Positions 1-12,050 are shown, counted from the stretch's first letter. The stretch is DNA of 64,000 nucleotides from Phragmites australis (GCF_958298935.1 NC_084932.1:12999501-13063500), one strand, 5' to 3'. Notes: generated by a model from the sequence alone, not told the origin. Made by a program: numbers and translations.

Positions 1-2400
1 GCCACCGAAGAGCAAGCCCTCCTGAGTGATTGAGATAATAGAAGCTTTGCTGCAGAGTAATGCCACTGTATAGGATGATAACCATTTAGCAGTTCTCTTG
101 GTTTAGTAATGTTGTGTGATTTTGCTTGAGAACCACAATTCATACAACTTTGCTGTTCGATCTGGTCTTTTGAATCCTCAAGATGTTTTCCTTTATGTAA
201 ATAAAGTTATCAGTGCACTTTATAAATGCTTCCAATGTGTTCAGAATATTGTGCTACCAATGTGTATAGTATGCTCTGATCGTAATACCTTAAGCATATT
301 TCATGTCGAAGCTTCGAAATGATGTAAATATTAAAGTGTTATCTTTTGTTAAACTTATACGAACTACATGATGACTATTAATATATTTTATGATTTTTAA
401 TATTTAAATTATAATTTGTGCCACATGGAATGCAGAATTTCTTCTTAGATTTTTCTTGCTAATATTGTAATAAAAAATTTCTTTCAAAAAAATTTCAAAA
501 AGTAACAAGACAACATTGTCTTTACTAAACCATCAACAAATAAATTATCATACTTCTCGGGGACATTCTAATCTTTTTACATTCAGAACAGACAATCAAC
601 TGTATGAAAAGCAAGACTACCAAACCATCAGCTTCTTTAGCCAACAGATTCTCAGGGTAGCCAACTTCTTAGAAAAGTTTCTTAAAAATAAGCTGTGTGA
701 AACATGGCCATAGAGTTCTACATGTCCATATAGAAACAACCACTCCAATAGCACTGACTTAAATTAAGTCCAACGATGAATAGTTCAATCCAAATACATG
801 AAGACGGTAGTACAACACTTATTTAGTACGTTTAGGGTTGTTGGAACTGTGTCATGGTAATGCATAATAATTTCCTACTATTTTAGACTTTACATTTTCT
901 AGTGATATAGATAGTTGCCCCAAACAAATGATAGCGAGAGCCATATTAGAATGCTGCTAAGGAACATAAATCTTATTTTAAGCTCAGGTCAATAGAGACG
1001 ATAAGACATAAATACCATGTTGTATCTCGATTACAAAGAAAACATATTTGGAGCAGCCAATCTGAGGAAGAAATAAAATTTAATGGTTTGCATAATAACA
1101 TGCACGATATCAGAGGGTTCTTATTCTGAAAGAAATTCCGGGACCTCTATCCGGAATAGAGAATGTTTTATTTCATCTTGGGCATTGATGCTCACTGGAA
1201 AGAGGGACCTGAAATTTCATATACCATGTTACGAACAGCTGAAATGTAGCATAAAGAAAACGAAAAATGAAGGGAAAATATATTAAGACTTACTGATGTA
1301 CATATCCTAAGTTTGACTTTGCGAGCTACACGAGAGGAAAACCCCATCCTTGGCAAATCTTATGCAATTTAGAATATTACCAAATAGTTGATAATGCTGC
1401 AGATGGTTCATGGAAGGTTCCTCTGTTTTTTAATATATCTAGTTGAACCCAAAAGTCTCAAGTCACAACATCGGGAAAAACACAAAATAGTACACCTAAG
1501 TAAAATTGACCCACCAAGTTCAGTTTAGAAGCTACATGTTGCTGCTGGAGAAGGCCTCTCCGTCTCCCACGCTTCATGAATTAATGATACAGTTTTCACA
1601 TCTTACTCGAATATCATATTGGTATCCTCGCAAAACAAAATCATATACCCTAGAAATCCCGTGGAAATGCATGTGCTATCTAACATTGTAAAGCACAGAT
1701 TTGTGAATGCTGACACGTGTGATAATAATTTGCCCAAAATAAGCCCTCCGAAACATCTTTTTCTGATAATGAAACTTTTGGTGGCAAAACAACACAGTTC
1801 TGCACCATTGGTTGTGGGACGAAAAACTTCATTTATGAAAATAAGTTTCCTTTTTCACCTTTTTGGGTGAAGTTCATCTGTCATTTGTGTCTGAAGGGGT
1901 TCTGTGTTCTACATGTCAATTCATGAACGAGTTGTATTCAGTTCCATTTCACCTCGATTTCTGAACATTGCCCTGCTTCCTGTTCCTGTAATTTCAATTT
2001 TGAATTGTTATGCTGTAAACTCCACCGCACATATGATGGGTACCTGGTTACGGGAGGTAGGTGTTAAAAAAAAAAGAAGAATCTTAGTTAGGATAGTGAC
2101 AATGTTTTGAGCTATTTGACTTTGTCATAATGATATAATGTTTCATAAAAGAACAAATATGTTATTTATTCAGGCTCTATTCAGAGGTACTTACTGGTTA
2201 AGGTTCTAAAGACTGCTACACAGGGAGGATAAAATGGAAGAGTTTCTGAAAATTTGCCATATATTAGAAGTGGTGACAATAGAGTTCTTCGCCTAGTATG
2301 GATGGTCATGTAGTTATAGATTACAAGCTTCATGACATTCTATTTCATTTTATCTTATTTTCTCTCCATGTGATATTAACTATGTAGACTGAAATATTGT
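1..2400. other. Intergenic, AT-rich, no gene recognised
   Basis: Only short frames without recognisable domains occur on either strand. There is no convincing splice-linked coding series, RNA gene or transposon terminus. It lies downstream of the 3' end of the minus-strand kinase remnant and may include its old downstream flank. Confidence 0.5.
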
Positions 2401-2416
2401 AATAATCAATTGTTAA

Positions 2417-2571
2417 GTCCAGGTATGCATTACACCGCACTTATGTAATAAAGTCGGATGCTTTATCCATTTTCTAATAAAACTCCACCCACGCCTGAAA
2501 TCTGCTCTATGCCCAGCTCTCCCAGTGATGGGCCCAGGTATGCATTGCGCCGCACTTGCGTAAAAAGAAGT
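2417..2571. repeat. Pair of ~38-bp direct repeats
   Basis: Two similar blocks of about 38 bp, both containing 'ccaggtatgcatt' followed by 'ccgcactt', start at 2417 and 2532. Their spacing is about 115 bp. They are diverged at roughly seven positions. No function is evident; this looks like an old local duplication. Confidence 0.6.
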
Positions 2572-2804
2572 GTTGGCATGTTTGGACCATTTATTATCAT
2601 ATATATGCATGTTCTATCTACACTCTTCATGTTGGATTAAGGCAACTTTTATAAGATTTTGTCCACATTGGCCACAACTAATTCATTGGGGTATTGCATT
2701 AAACTCCCAAAACATTGATGTGGTGGCGTCAGGTCACATAAACTGAGACCATCCCCAAGACATTCCCTCCGCAGACGAGAATCACTTCTTCCCTTCAGCG
2801 CTTT

Positions 2805-3010
2805 AACGGTTTTCTTTTACGATTTCCGTCACAAATAGATTCCTAAGGTCATTTCCTATAGAATAGGATTCTCTCTTATTTTCCTTCATAAATTCCTTCG
2901 AAAAAAATTGTTAAAGATAAGAGAAAATAAAGATAATAAAAACAGAAAGATAAATAAAAAGAGAATAAAATGAAGAAAATATAATTAGAAATGAACTGGA
3001 AATGCCCGGA
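2805..3010. mobile_element. MITE-like AT-rich repeat (same family as 44.1 kb copy)
   Basis: A T-rich arm (tttcttttacgat, ttctctcttattttcc, ccttcataaattcc) is followed by an A-rich arm (aaaaaaattgtta, aagataagagaaaataaa). The segment can therefore fold back on itself. The same ordered motifs recur at 44105-44295, which shows a dispersed repeat. No coding capacity, and exact ends and target duplication are not clear in this copy. Confidence 0.5.
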
Positions 3011-3936
3011 ACCCTCGAAGGCCCCCACGGACATGCTTGTTCAGCTAACGAAGGTTGATGCTCTCATGCTACCGAGCGCTCAATAGGATGGCGGTACACT
3101 TACGCTTTTGTCATGGATTATCTACCAGCCTAAAAAAATGAGAAATGTCCATGTATTGGTTAATTGCATCATAATATTAGGCTACTACCGATCTCCACAT
3201 TGGCTTCTGTCTTAGATTTTAAATTCACCTCCATTTAGAATAAACATTGTGGCAAGCAATTAAATGAGGAATAATAATGAGTTAGTGCATTAAGGAAGAA
3301 ACAAGCTAGATTCGAAATCTAGGTGACAATAAACAATCAAATATGTATTTGGGTAGGTAATATTCTCGGTATATGTTCTCGTATTTATGTATTGGTCATA
3401 GAAAGATCTATACATACTTAGATATAACATTATATATTGGGAAGGGTTGTTTCTTAGTATGTATTTTTCAATTTTCTCTACTATAAGAAATAGCTATAGA
3501 CATCATAATTGAAAGTAGCCTTACTCTTAGAACATATGAACCATTGCTATCAGCCAGGCTATTACATATATATGAAATAACGAGCTCCATTATTTGGAAA
3601 AACCACTTGCTAAAGATTAAACAACTAGCATGAAGGTTAAGTTTAACTTGTTTCCCAACTAGTTTGATTAAGTTTATAGAACAAAATACTTAAATATCAT
3701 ATTTTTAAGAAAAAAAACCATTAAACAAATTGATCCAAGTTAGTTTAAAATAATTGATTTTCAAATATGGAACCACAAATTGAAATTTGGGAAACTATGT
3801 ATAATTTAATGGAATCTGGCTATTTTAAATAATAGGGGCGCCTGAGAACAATTGTGAACCATTTTGGCAATAGGTTTGTGCCTGTTGAAGAATCTGAAAG
3901 AGCCGGTGTCCCCAGTGTTTGTACATCATCCCACAT

Positions 3937-4116
3937 TTAGCCTGCACGTCTTCCATTGAGCTTGTCAACAATTTCAACTATAGAAGGTCTCTTCTTGCGT
4001 CCAACTTCCACACATTGTAGCCCAATTTGAATGCATGTTTTTATTTGCTGGAGGCGATCTGCATCCAATGTTGCATACATGGATGTTATGTGGTGATCTG
4101 TCCAATTTTGGTGTAC
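3937..4116 (-). pseudogene. Last exon of a receptor-like kinase gene (kinase C-terminus)
   Basis: Read from 4116 down to the stop at 3937-3939, this gives 59 codons without interruption. It includes QNWTD, YATLDADRLQQIKTCIQIGL, QCVEVGRKKRPSIVEIVDKLN and a stop. This is the conserved subdomain XI and C-terminal tail of the grass receptor-like or cytoplasmic kinases in which the terminal motif is 'RPSI-EIV-KLNG'. The conserved RP arginine is present. A 3' splice site (tatgtag, then GTACACC) lies immediately upstream at 4117-4118. Just 15 bp further upstream is the target duplication of the CACTA element at 4134, so the rest of the gene is separated from this exon by 13.9 kb. The exon itself is intact, but it belongs to a broken gene. 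Confidence 0.85.
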
Positions 4117-4133
4117 CTACATAATTGCAATTA

Positions 4134-4220
4134 CACTATACAGAACACCACATATGTGCCGGTATATCAGTTCTAGTTTAACAATAACCGGTACTGTTGA
4201 CGTATCAGTGTCAATTCTTG
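4134..4220 (+). repeat. Left terminus and subterminal repeats of the CACTA element
   Basis: After the CACTA terminus come 'tgtgccggtatatcag', 'ataaccggtactg' and 'tatcagtgtc'. These are diverged copies of the 'cagtgccggtt' unit seen at the right end. In CACTA elements such repeats are the expected transposase-binding region, although binding is not shown here. Confidence 0.7.
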
Positions 4221-4284
4221 AACTTCCGCGCGTGAACTGTTGTAATTTATGAAAATTTCAATGTTTTATGCTTTGGGCCGATTT

Positions 4285-4365
4285 ATGGGCTGCCAGGACT
4301 GGGCCTCTGATCTGTTTCGGCCCAGGCCCAAGATAGGCACCATATATATTTGGCTTCTAGGGTTG
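4285..4365 (+). promoter_or_regulatory. Housekeeping-type promoter motifs inside the CACTA left arm
   Basis: Three or four site II-type motifs (tgggctg at 4288, tgggcct near 4302, ggcccaggccca near 4320) are followed by a TATA-like stretch (catatatatttgg near 4344). A telo-box-like 'tctagggttgg' comes next at about 4358. In plants this order is typical of ribosomal and housekeeping promoters. GC-rich transcribed-looking sequence follows to about 4850. It may be the element's own leader or a captured host promoter. Confidence 0.4.
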
Positions 4366-5680
4366 GGAAAGGAAAGATTTTCCCCTGGCTGTGGCGTTCG
4401 ATGGTTCCTGGGTGCTGGTGGCGGCAACAACCCCCGGCCGATTCTCCGGGCGGCTTGGCTGGCTGCAGCAGCACCGGAAGCCGTCGGTTCGTTGGATGGC
4501 CACGGGAATCTCGCTGGGAAGCTTGCGCCAGTTCTCTGCGATGAGGATAAGGCCCCTATTTCTTCCCCTCTTCCTCTCTATGTGTGAAGGCATGAGCTTT
4601 GGCTAATTCCCTCTCCCCTGTGATTTCTCTCTGTGGTGCATCGAGAACTAGAGCCCGAGGTCTCTCTTGTGCTGTCTCTGGTGTTCTACTCTAGAGAAAG
4701 GGCTGTTGGTGGCCGGAGCTGCAGCGTCGAGGCTCGCCCGTATTATGGTGGCAGTACGGTGGAGGACTTTGTATCTCCGATCTCCTCTCACCGCCGGCAA
4801 CGGAGGGTGATAGGTTTTCTGGGTCAGCGGCTTGCTAGCCGTGCCTAACCACTCTTCATTTTGATTTTGGTCAATTTTTCGTTGTGAGTATTCTCCTACT
4901 CCCTCTGGACGGCATATGCTCTGTGATGATTCTGTATTTTTAGATTGGGCTATTAGATGAGTACAATAGCTATAGACTTGTGATCTGGACAGGGAGCTGA
5001 TGTTCCTGTTTTAGGTTCGGCACAATTTTTGGACATAATTCTGTTATTGCTTTGGAAAGAATAGCAGCTGCAGGCTTGTGTGCACATGTGGTTGTATGTT
5101 GGTTCCAGCCTAATGCGCATGTGTTGCTGATTTTGACTGTAGCACTGTCAGTTCTTTTGAAGGTGCTCTGTGCAGCTCTATTCTGAGATGTTTTAGCCAT
5201 AACATACTTCAGTTGATCTCATATTTTGTATGGCTTAGTTGGTTCTGTTATGGCTAGATGAATTATGTTAAAGAATTCCTTTTTAGTCACTGTCCAGAAC
5301 ATAGACTCTTTAGCAGTCTAAGTTCTTTGTGCTAGTTGAGATCTCATTAATAGCCCAATCTCTGATAAAAAAGAAAAGAACAATTAGGGGGCAAGACATC
5401 TAAGTCTTGGGGCCAATTGTTACACAAATCTGAGAGCAATAAATCCTCTTTCATATTTATGCTGTCATTACTTTTTGGAGACCTTACTCATATGCTTTAT
5501 TTTGGTATTCGGCTATTGATGATACACCTGTTAGACATGTTTGCTACTGTTAGTATTCATTCTCTCAGTTGCTTATTCATGTGTATAAATAGCTCGAATA
5601 TTTGGTATAGTATTTGTATATGTGGAATAAGGTATATGTTCATTTTATGGCATATTCTTCAACATGAACAACCACTCAGG
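4366..5680. other. CACTA left arm, no protein recognised
   Basis: A GC-rich block (4366-4850) with overlapping frames in several phases shows no recognisable domain. AT-rich sequence without coding signal follows. The first part could be leader or captured exon from the motif cluster just upstream. Confidence 0.4.
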
Positions 5681-5689
5681 AGTTAAAGA

Positions 5690-5790
5690 ACCAATACTGA
5701 TAGACACTATCAGTACCGGTTTCATATACCAACTGGCACTGATGTGGCCCTACAGTATAAAGCCTGCCTTCTCCCCCAAGTGCGATCAGA
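5690..5790 (+). repeat. Internal subterminal-type repeat array 1
   Basis: The block holds 'aatactgatagacact', 'cagtaccggtttcatat' and 'ccaactggcactgatg', the same unit family as the CACTA ends, followed by a leader-like 'acagtataaagcctgcc'. It lies 1.55 kb inside the left end, which is far for a subterminal region. It may therefore mark an inner element or a duplicated end. Confidence 0.55.
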
Positions 5791-7064
5791 GCCGCCGCAA
5801 GCTCACCAGAACAGCGTCGTTCGCTATTTTTGCCATCTCTACGGTTGAAGGAATCAAGATTTGGAGAGTCAAGTGCTCTAAGGTTAATATGATATTCTAT
5901 ATTTCTTGTTTAGATAGATTTACTTAGTAGATTGCTCTAGGGTTGAAAAATATATAGCGAACACTTGAGCAATGTGTTGCAAAACAATTTCTGACACTGA
6001 TCTTATGCAAGTAATTAAAATCGAATTGGTTCTCTAGGTTAGATTGAAGTATGGCTTGCGATGGTTTTCATTCACAATTAAAGTTGGACAGCCTGATAAT
6101 GTGTGCCCCCATTGGTCACTGTTGTTCCTCACACACTAAACTTGATATAAATAAAAAGCTACTTTTACATGTAACGTGTGCAGCTTTAGGAATTGGTGAT
6201 GATATATATGTCTGGAATATTTTTATATCACACCTTTTGTGGTTCAGGAAAAAAAAAGTGAGCAGAAAGAAGCGGCTATGTTTTTCAGTTACCTTCTTAT
6301 TACTTTGCTTGGTGCTTGTTCTACGGTTTTGGATTTAGAGATGTAATTGAGATCTAATTTAGGAAAAGTTTGTAACTTTGTCATTGTTAGATGTATAGAG
6401 ATGATCTACATTTAATTCTTAGTTGGATTTAGTTGCTATATTGCTCTAGATTTGAATTTAGATGGTTGTTCTTTGGTGTTGAATTTTGGAATTAGTAAGA
6501 GCTCTATTATGATTTAAATTAGAGAAAGATTGATATTTTGTCATTGTAGATGATTTAAGGAGTAGATTAATAGTCACATGTAAATAGATGTGGGTGCGTA
6601 TATTAAAATCTATGGACAATTGCAAATTTGTCACTATAGAACCGTTATTGCTATTAAAAAGTTGCAAAAAACCACTAGAACTATCATTCGAGTAGCATCC
6701 TTGCAAAGAATAAAAAATCAGGGAGGTATTTGCAAATGCTCCTAAAATCTAGCTCCAGTTTTTTAATATGTGGTTTGCGTATATTTTCAAAGTCTTGAAT
6801 TTAAATAATAATCCAGTGGATTTTATATGTTCATCAATCAACGTAGACAATTTAATACAATTGATAGAATACTATATTGTAGGGATCGTAATCGGATGCG
6901 GCAACCTTTGGAAGGTGGGTCTCCTGACCCGGCCCAAGTACTGGAAGGAGATGGACCCTCAAATAGGGACCAATCAAGATGTGAGGTAATTTAATGAATT
7001 TGTTCTTGATTTTCAAATGTTTAATGATTATAAGATGAATATTTTTAATTATAATGATTTGCAG
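5791..7064. other. Leader/intron-like region upstream of TNP2
   Basis: AT-rich sequence with short frames and no recognised domain. A 'tttgcag' acceptor-like site immediately precedes the TNP2 start codon at 7065, so most of this stretch may be 5' leader and intron of the transposase gene. Confidence 0.4.
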
Positions 7065-10000
7065 ATGGACTGGTCATGGATGTACAAGGATTGAGGGCTA
7101 GAGTTCTTTGTTGGCATTGAGGATTTTCTAAGGGCTACCGCAGTGTACGAGAAGCCAAAAAGGAAGCATGTCGATCACTATATATGTTGTCCGTGTGTCG
7201 ACTGCAAGAACGAGAAGCAGTTTTCAAGCATAAAGCAGATTTGTGCACACTTGATTCGTAGGGGTTTCAAGGCTGACTATACCCGTTGGACTGAGCACGG
7301 TGAACTTGAAGATGCTGGGCATGAAGGGCAACCAACAATCGAAGTAGACATAGCAATGATATGACAACTAACGAAGACTTCGATATGTTGGCATTTGAAG
7401 ATACTTTTGTCAAGAAGATGGAGGGGACACTTTTGTTGGCAACAATGAAGATGGATTAGAGTAAATGTTGTGCGATGGCGAGGGGGACTTCTCTAGTGAA
7501 AGACAACATCAAAAGTTCCAGCGCATGATAGAGGACTCTAAAACACCAATTTACTCGAACTGTAAAGTTGAGCACAGCAAGTTGCATGTGGCCTGACACT
7601 GATGCAAATGAAGGCTAGCAATGGTTGGACTGATAATGGCTTCAATGAATTGTTAGAATTCTTGAGAGAATTGCTTCCAAGGGGGAACAAGTTGCCCAAA
7701 AATACGTACCATGCCAAGCAGGTTGTCTGCTCGTTGGGATTGAAAGTAGAGAAAATACATTCATGTGGAAACGACTACATGTTTTTTTACGGCAAGGATG
7801 CAGACTTGGAAGCATGTCGTGTTTGCAATGCACCACGGTAGAAGTACAACGTTGATGACATTGAGAGCGATGGTGTGGGGGTGAAGAGAAAGAAGAAAAG
7901 ATCCCTGTTAAGGTGGTTTGGTATTTCCCTATAATCTCCTGTTTGAAGCGATTGTTTGCTAATAGAGAGAATGTCGTGTTGATGCGATGGCACGCCGAAC
8001 AGCATAAGAAAGATGGAATACTTTGACACCCTGCGGATGGCATGCAATGGAGGAGATTAGATTCAAAATACAAGGAATTCAGAGATGAAGTGAGGAATAT
8101 AAGGTTTGGGTTGAGTATGGATGGGATAAATCCTTTTAGCAACACGAGAAGTACTCATAGCACTTGGCTCGTGACTCTCTGTATCTACAACCTTCCACCT
8201 TGGATGTGCATAAAGCGGAAGTACATTATGATACCTTTGTTGATTAGTGGGCCGAATCAACCAGGAAACGATATCGATGTGTACCTCAAACCATTGGTTG
8301 AAGATCTTCTTGTATTGTGAAAAGATGGCGTACTGGTATGAGATGAGTACAGACGTGAGAATTTCACCCTGTGCGCAATGCTGTTCCTAACAATCTCAAA
8401 TTGGCCCACTCTTGGTAACCTATCAGGGCAAACTGTAAAAGGGTACAATGGATGTGTTCAATGCTTGGAGGAAACGGGGGGGGGGGGCGGTGGCTGACGA
8501 ACAGTCAAAAAATGATCTTCATAGGTCACCATAGGTTCCTTCGTCCAAATCACCCATACCGCAAGAATAAAAGAGCTTTTGATGGGTCAGTAGAGCATCA
8601 TCAAGCTCTGAAGATTCGCACTGGAGAACAGGTATTTAAGATGGTAAAGACACTTAGAGTTGTACTTGGAAAGGGGCCAGACAGTACAAAAATCCGGCTG
8701 GGCAACATGCTCCTATGTGGAAAAAGTTATCAATATTTTGGTTGCTGCCTTATTGGAAGTATCTTATGGTCCGACACGCAATCGGTGTCATGCACATGGA
8801 GAAGAATGTGTTTGATAGATTGATTGGTACCTTATTAGACATATCCGGCAAAAAAAGATACACTAAATTTATGGCTAGACCTGGAAGAAATGAACCTAAG
8901 GAAGGACCTACATTACATACAATTAGATAACGACAAGAAGAAACTTCTCACAGTTTGCTACACCATGAGCAAGGAAGAGAAGATCTACCTGTGTGGTTGC
9001 CTGCGTGTTGTCAAAGTTCCGACTGGTTACTCCTCCAACATCAGGAGCTTAGTAAACATGAAAGATAAGAAGTTAGTTGGCATGAAGTCTCATGATTGTC
9101 ACGTGATCATGACGCAGATCTTCTAGTTGCAATTAGAGGTATTCTATCGGATAAGGTCCGAGACCCAATCATAAAGTTGTGTTTGTTCTTCAACGCAATT
9201 TCACAGAAGGTCATTGATCTAAACAAACTGGCAAAGCTATAGGAAGACATGGTCCACACTATATGTCAATTTGAGACTATTTTCCCTCCTACATTTTTTG
9301 ATATATTACCCTATCTAATTATTCACATTGTGGGTGAGATAAAGAGCCTTGGCCCCGTGTTTCTGCATCAGATGTATTCTTTCAAAAGGTTCATAGGGGT
9401 TCTGAAGAAATATGTTCGTAACCGAGGTCGCCTAGAAGGTTGCATTTCCCAAGGGTGGAGTATGGAGGAGGTCGTTGAGTTTTTCATTGACTACATGAAA
9501 TTGAATGCGGTTGGTATGCCTATATCTCGCTATGAGGGAAGGCTAAAGGGTAAAGGGATGATATGTCATACTTTAATCCATATCAAAGATCGTGTTTCAT
9601 TCACTAAAGCACACTTTGCAGTTCTGCAATAGTCACTTGTAGTGAGCCCGTATGTTAATATGCACGTGAGCATACTACGCTCCACAAATCCAATGAAGTC
9701 AGATGATTGGATCGCAAGAGAGCACAGAGATAATTTTGGTAATTGGTTACGTCAACACATGATGGGTAAGGATACTGATGATGCTCTGTTGGAACTGCTG
9801 GCTAATGGGCTGTCAACTATGATTCACGCATTCCAAGCATACGAGATCAATGGCTATACATTTTATACGAGAACACAAGATAACAGGAGCACTAATCAAA
9901 ATAGCTGTGTCTGTATTGATGCCTATGACCATGCTGGCAATAGGGAGACCTACTATGGATTCATAGAGGAGATTTGCGGGCTTGAATATGGCGAGTTGAT

Positions 10001-10361
10001 GGTCCCTCTATTTCGGTGTCAATGGATCAAACTACCAGGGGGAGTCAAGGTCGACAAGTGTGGTATGACTACCGTGGACCTCAAACTCGTCGGATACAGA
10101 GAACAACCATTCGTGCTTGCTAAGGATGTTGCACAAGTCTTCTATGTAAAGGACCCGAACCTAGCTAACAAGGAGGAGCATCACGTGGTTCTTCAAGAAA
10201 AACGGAAGATTGTCGGTGTTGAGTATGTTGTCGACATAGAAGAGTGCGACAAATTCGATGACCTGCCTCCTTTTGGAGAGAATGTCGAACTTGCTCTCAT
10301 TGATGACACTAAGGAAGCTACCTACATATGTCGCGGTCATAATGAAGCATTAATCTTTTAA
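7065..10361 (+). pseudogene. TNP2-like CACTA transposase, multiply interrupted
   Basis: The ATG at 7065 opens MDWSWMYKD, matching the usual MDRSWMYK start of CACTA transposases. The transposase-associated zinc-binding region follows (CCPCVDCKN, then CAHLIRRGF, 7140-7340). Next is the TNP2 domain (FNELLEFLRELLPRGN, YGKDADLEACRVCNAPR, HPADGMQWRR, FGLSMDGINPF; about 7620-8330), then a DUF4218-type region (about 9000-9630) and a DUF4216-type region (YYGFIEEICGLEYG; 9640-10361). The family's role is excision and insertion at the CACTA ends. There is a stop nine codons after the start, several frameshifts between 7360 and 9250, and a run of ten G near 8469. The protein cannot be made as written. 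Confidence 0.85.
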
Positions 10362-11069
10362 TAAAAACAGCTTTCATGTATTTGGTGACCGTAATAAGGA
10401 GTAACTTTTTGAAAGTTCAGATCTGAGTGTCAGACCAGGCGATCGGGCTTATGTGACACCACAATTTTCTCTTGTTGGAAATCTGAACTATTAAGTTTGT
10501 GTATGTTTGATTTGGTTAAAATTCAAATTTAGTGCACATTTCACGCATGCAACTATTAATTACTTTTTTTATGTAGTTTGACACTACAAGTATCGTGCAC
10601 CAATTTCACACAAAACCCGATTTTCTGTTATATAGTGCACAATTCATGCATGCAAGTATTCATTAATATTACAAATTTAAAATATACAAAATCAACTTTG
10701 ACATTAATATTACAATGTGAATTGGTTAGAATTCAAATTGGATTAAAAGGAGAAAATCAAATGAAGAGCTAAAAATCACAAAGTTAACCAAGAATCAGTG
10801 GTTAACGTTAATTTTCATGTAGAGAGTATGAAAAATTAAGTTTAACATAATTGGTTTCACATGTTTTTTATACGGATATTTCATAATTTCATTACGGAAT
10901 TAACAAATTAAGACAATGCACATTTCATGTATGCAAGTATTTTTATTATGTAGGTGATAGTAATACAAACTCAACGAATTTGGTTTCAACTCTCATCATT
11001 TTTCTATGAATTTTTCAAGTTTTCAGCCGAATTTAACAATAGAAGAATATTTCAAGGGAAAAAATATTT
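10362..11069. other. AT-rich spacer inside the CACTA element
   Basis: Follows the TNP2 stop. AT-rich, with scattered 'cacatttca(c/t)g(c/t)atgcaa' motifs repeated near 10535, 10640 and 10918. No protein, RNA gene or terminus is recognised. Confidence 0.45.
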
Positions 11070-11200
11070 ATTAGTGCCGGTCCTAAGTAGCAACCGGCAC
11101 TGATACTCAACATATCAATGCCAGTTAGAAATTAGAACTGGCACTGATATGTGCATCAGTACCGGTTAGACACTAGAACCGGCACTGATGCTTCTGTACA
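11070..11200 (+). repeat. Internal subterminal-type repeat array 2
   Basis: About six alternating-orientation units occur: 'tagtgccggtcc', 'aaccggcactgat', 'caatgccagtt', 'aactggcactgat', 'cagtaccggtt' and 'aaccggcactgat'. They can pair as hairpins. They match the units at the right end of the CACTA element. Their position in the middle, immediately upstream of a new leader-like region, suggests the 5' end of a second CACTA copy or a rearranged end. Confidence 0.65.
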
Positions 11201-11520
11201 TATATATACCAACACTTAGCCTCATTCGCTCCATTCACCATTTCAACCCGCTCCTCCTCCCAACACTCCTCATCTTTGCCACCGCCACGCCTCCCCAACT
11301 GCCGCCTCCTCCCCGACCTCGTCGCCTCCTCCCTGGCCGCCCCACCGACCCCCGACGCCTCGCCCCGCCGACCCCCGACGCTCCGCTGCTCCTCCCGACG
11401 CGCCACCGTTCCTCCCCTCGACGCGCCAACTCCTCCTCGACGCGCCACAACTCCTCCTCCCTACGCGCCGACTCCTCCCCGTTCGGACTTGGCACCAATT
11501 TCCCGTGGCAATAATGAACC
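11201..11520 (+). other. GC-rich leader-like segment
   Basis: A 'tacatatatatacc' TATA-like box near 11196 is followed by C-rich sequence (ccgccgacccccgacg and similar). All three frames on both strands stay open because of low complexity. None of the implied Pro/Arg-rich proteins is believable as a domain. It most resembles the GC-rich 5' part of a grass transposon gene. Confidence 0.4.
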
Positions 11521-11794
11521 CTAGCTCTGCCTCAACATTATCTACGCTACTTTTGTGATGGATGGGTACATACTATAAGTGACAGCAATGAACTGTGTGA
11601 AACCTCTGGATGCGTTGCTCATTTGAGGTGTTAATTTATTTTTAGATTTGAAAATTTGAACTTTTCCTTGATTTCATTCATGTGGTCCAGAGTATGCAAT
11701 ATATTTGGTTGCAAGTTGACATTATTGTTTATTTTAATTTTGGACACAAATTTGATCCAAATTATTCTGTTATCATGATAAGTACATCATATAC

Positions 11795-11915
11795 CTGGTG
11801 AGTGCATGTCGGTGACACAGAAGTCTTGGAGGGGACTTGGATCAGAAGCAGTGGCCTGAAAAGCTACCAACGCAAGAAGAGCAGCGAGAAGGAAGCAGAT
11901 GGAGTTGGAAACCAT
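11795..11915 (-). pseudogene. Captured first exon of a germin-like protein
   Basis: From the ATG at 11915 the minus strand encodes a 24-residue signal peptide (MVSNSICFLLAALLALVAFQ then ATA). SDPSPLQDFCVTD and MHSP follow, with a splice donor (CAG then GTATAT) at 11793-11794. This is the exact exon 1 of germin-like proteins: a secretory signal, the DPSPLQDFC motif with the first disulfide cysteine, and the conserved intron after 'SP'. Germin-like proteins are extracellular manganese cupins. The cupin exon is absent downstream (11790 to 11530 is AT-rich). The fragment lies antisense inside the CACTA element together with its own promoter, so it was carried in with or by the transposon. The exon frame is intact but cannot yield a functional enzyme. 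Confidence 0.85.
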
Positions 11916-12050
11916 TGTATTTAATCTAGCTTACTATTCTTTTTGTGTATTGATTCCCTCTCGGCAGTAAGCCTGCTGATGCTTTGGCCATGGAGGGCAT
12001 AGACGTGCTTATATAGCAGCACGCGGTAGTGTGAACTCATCGGTAGAAGA
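11916..12050 (-). promoter_or_regulatory. Core promoter and 5' leader of the captured germin-like exon
   Basis: On the minus strand a TATA box (GCTATATAAG, 12008-12017) lies about 93 bp upstream of the ATG at 11915. That fits a transcription start near 11980 and a leader of about 65 nt. The leader continues uninterrupted into the exon, so promoter and exon were captured as one genomic piece. Confidence 0.65.

Noticed and set aside
8465..8480. Run of ten G inside TNP2
   Set aside because: Could be a real frameshift or a sequencing slip; cannot be told apart here, so not used as evidence of decay.
11188..11524. Several overlapping long frames on both strands
   Set aside because: Low-complexity C-rich sequence keeps all frames open; the products are Pro/Arg/Ser-rich with no domain and shadow each other.
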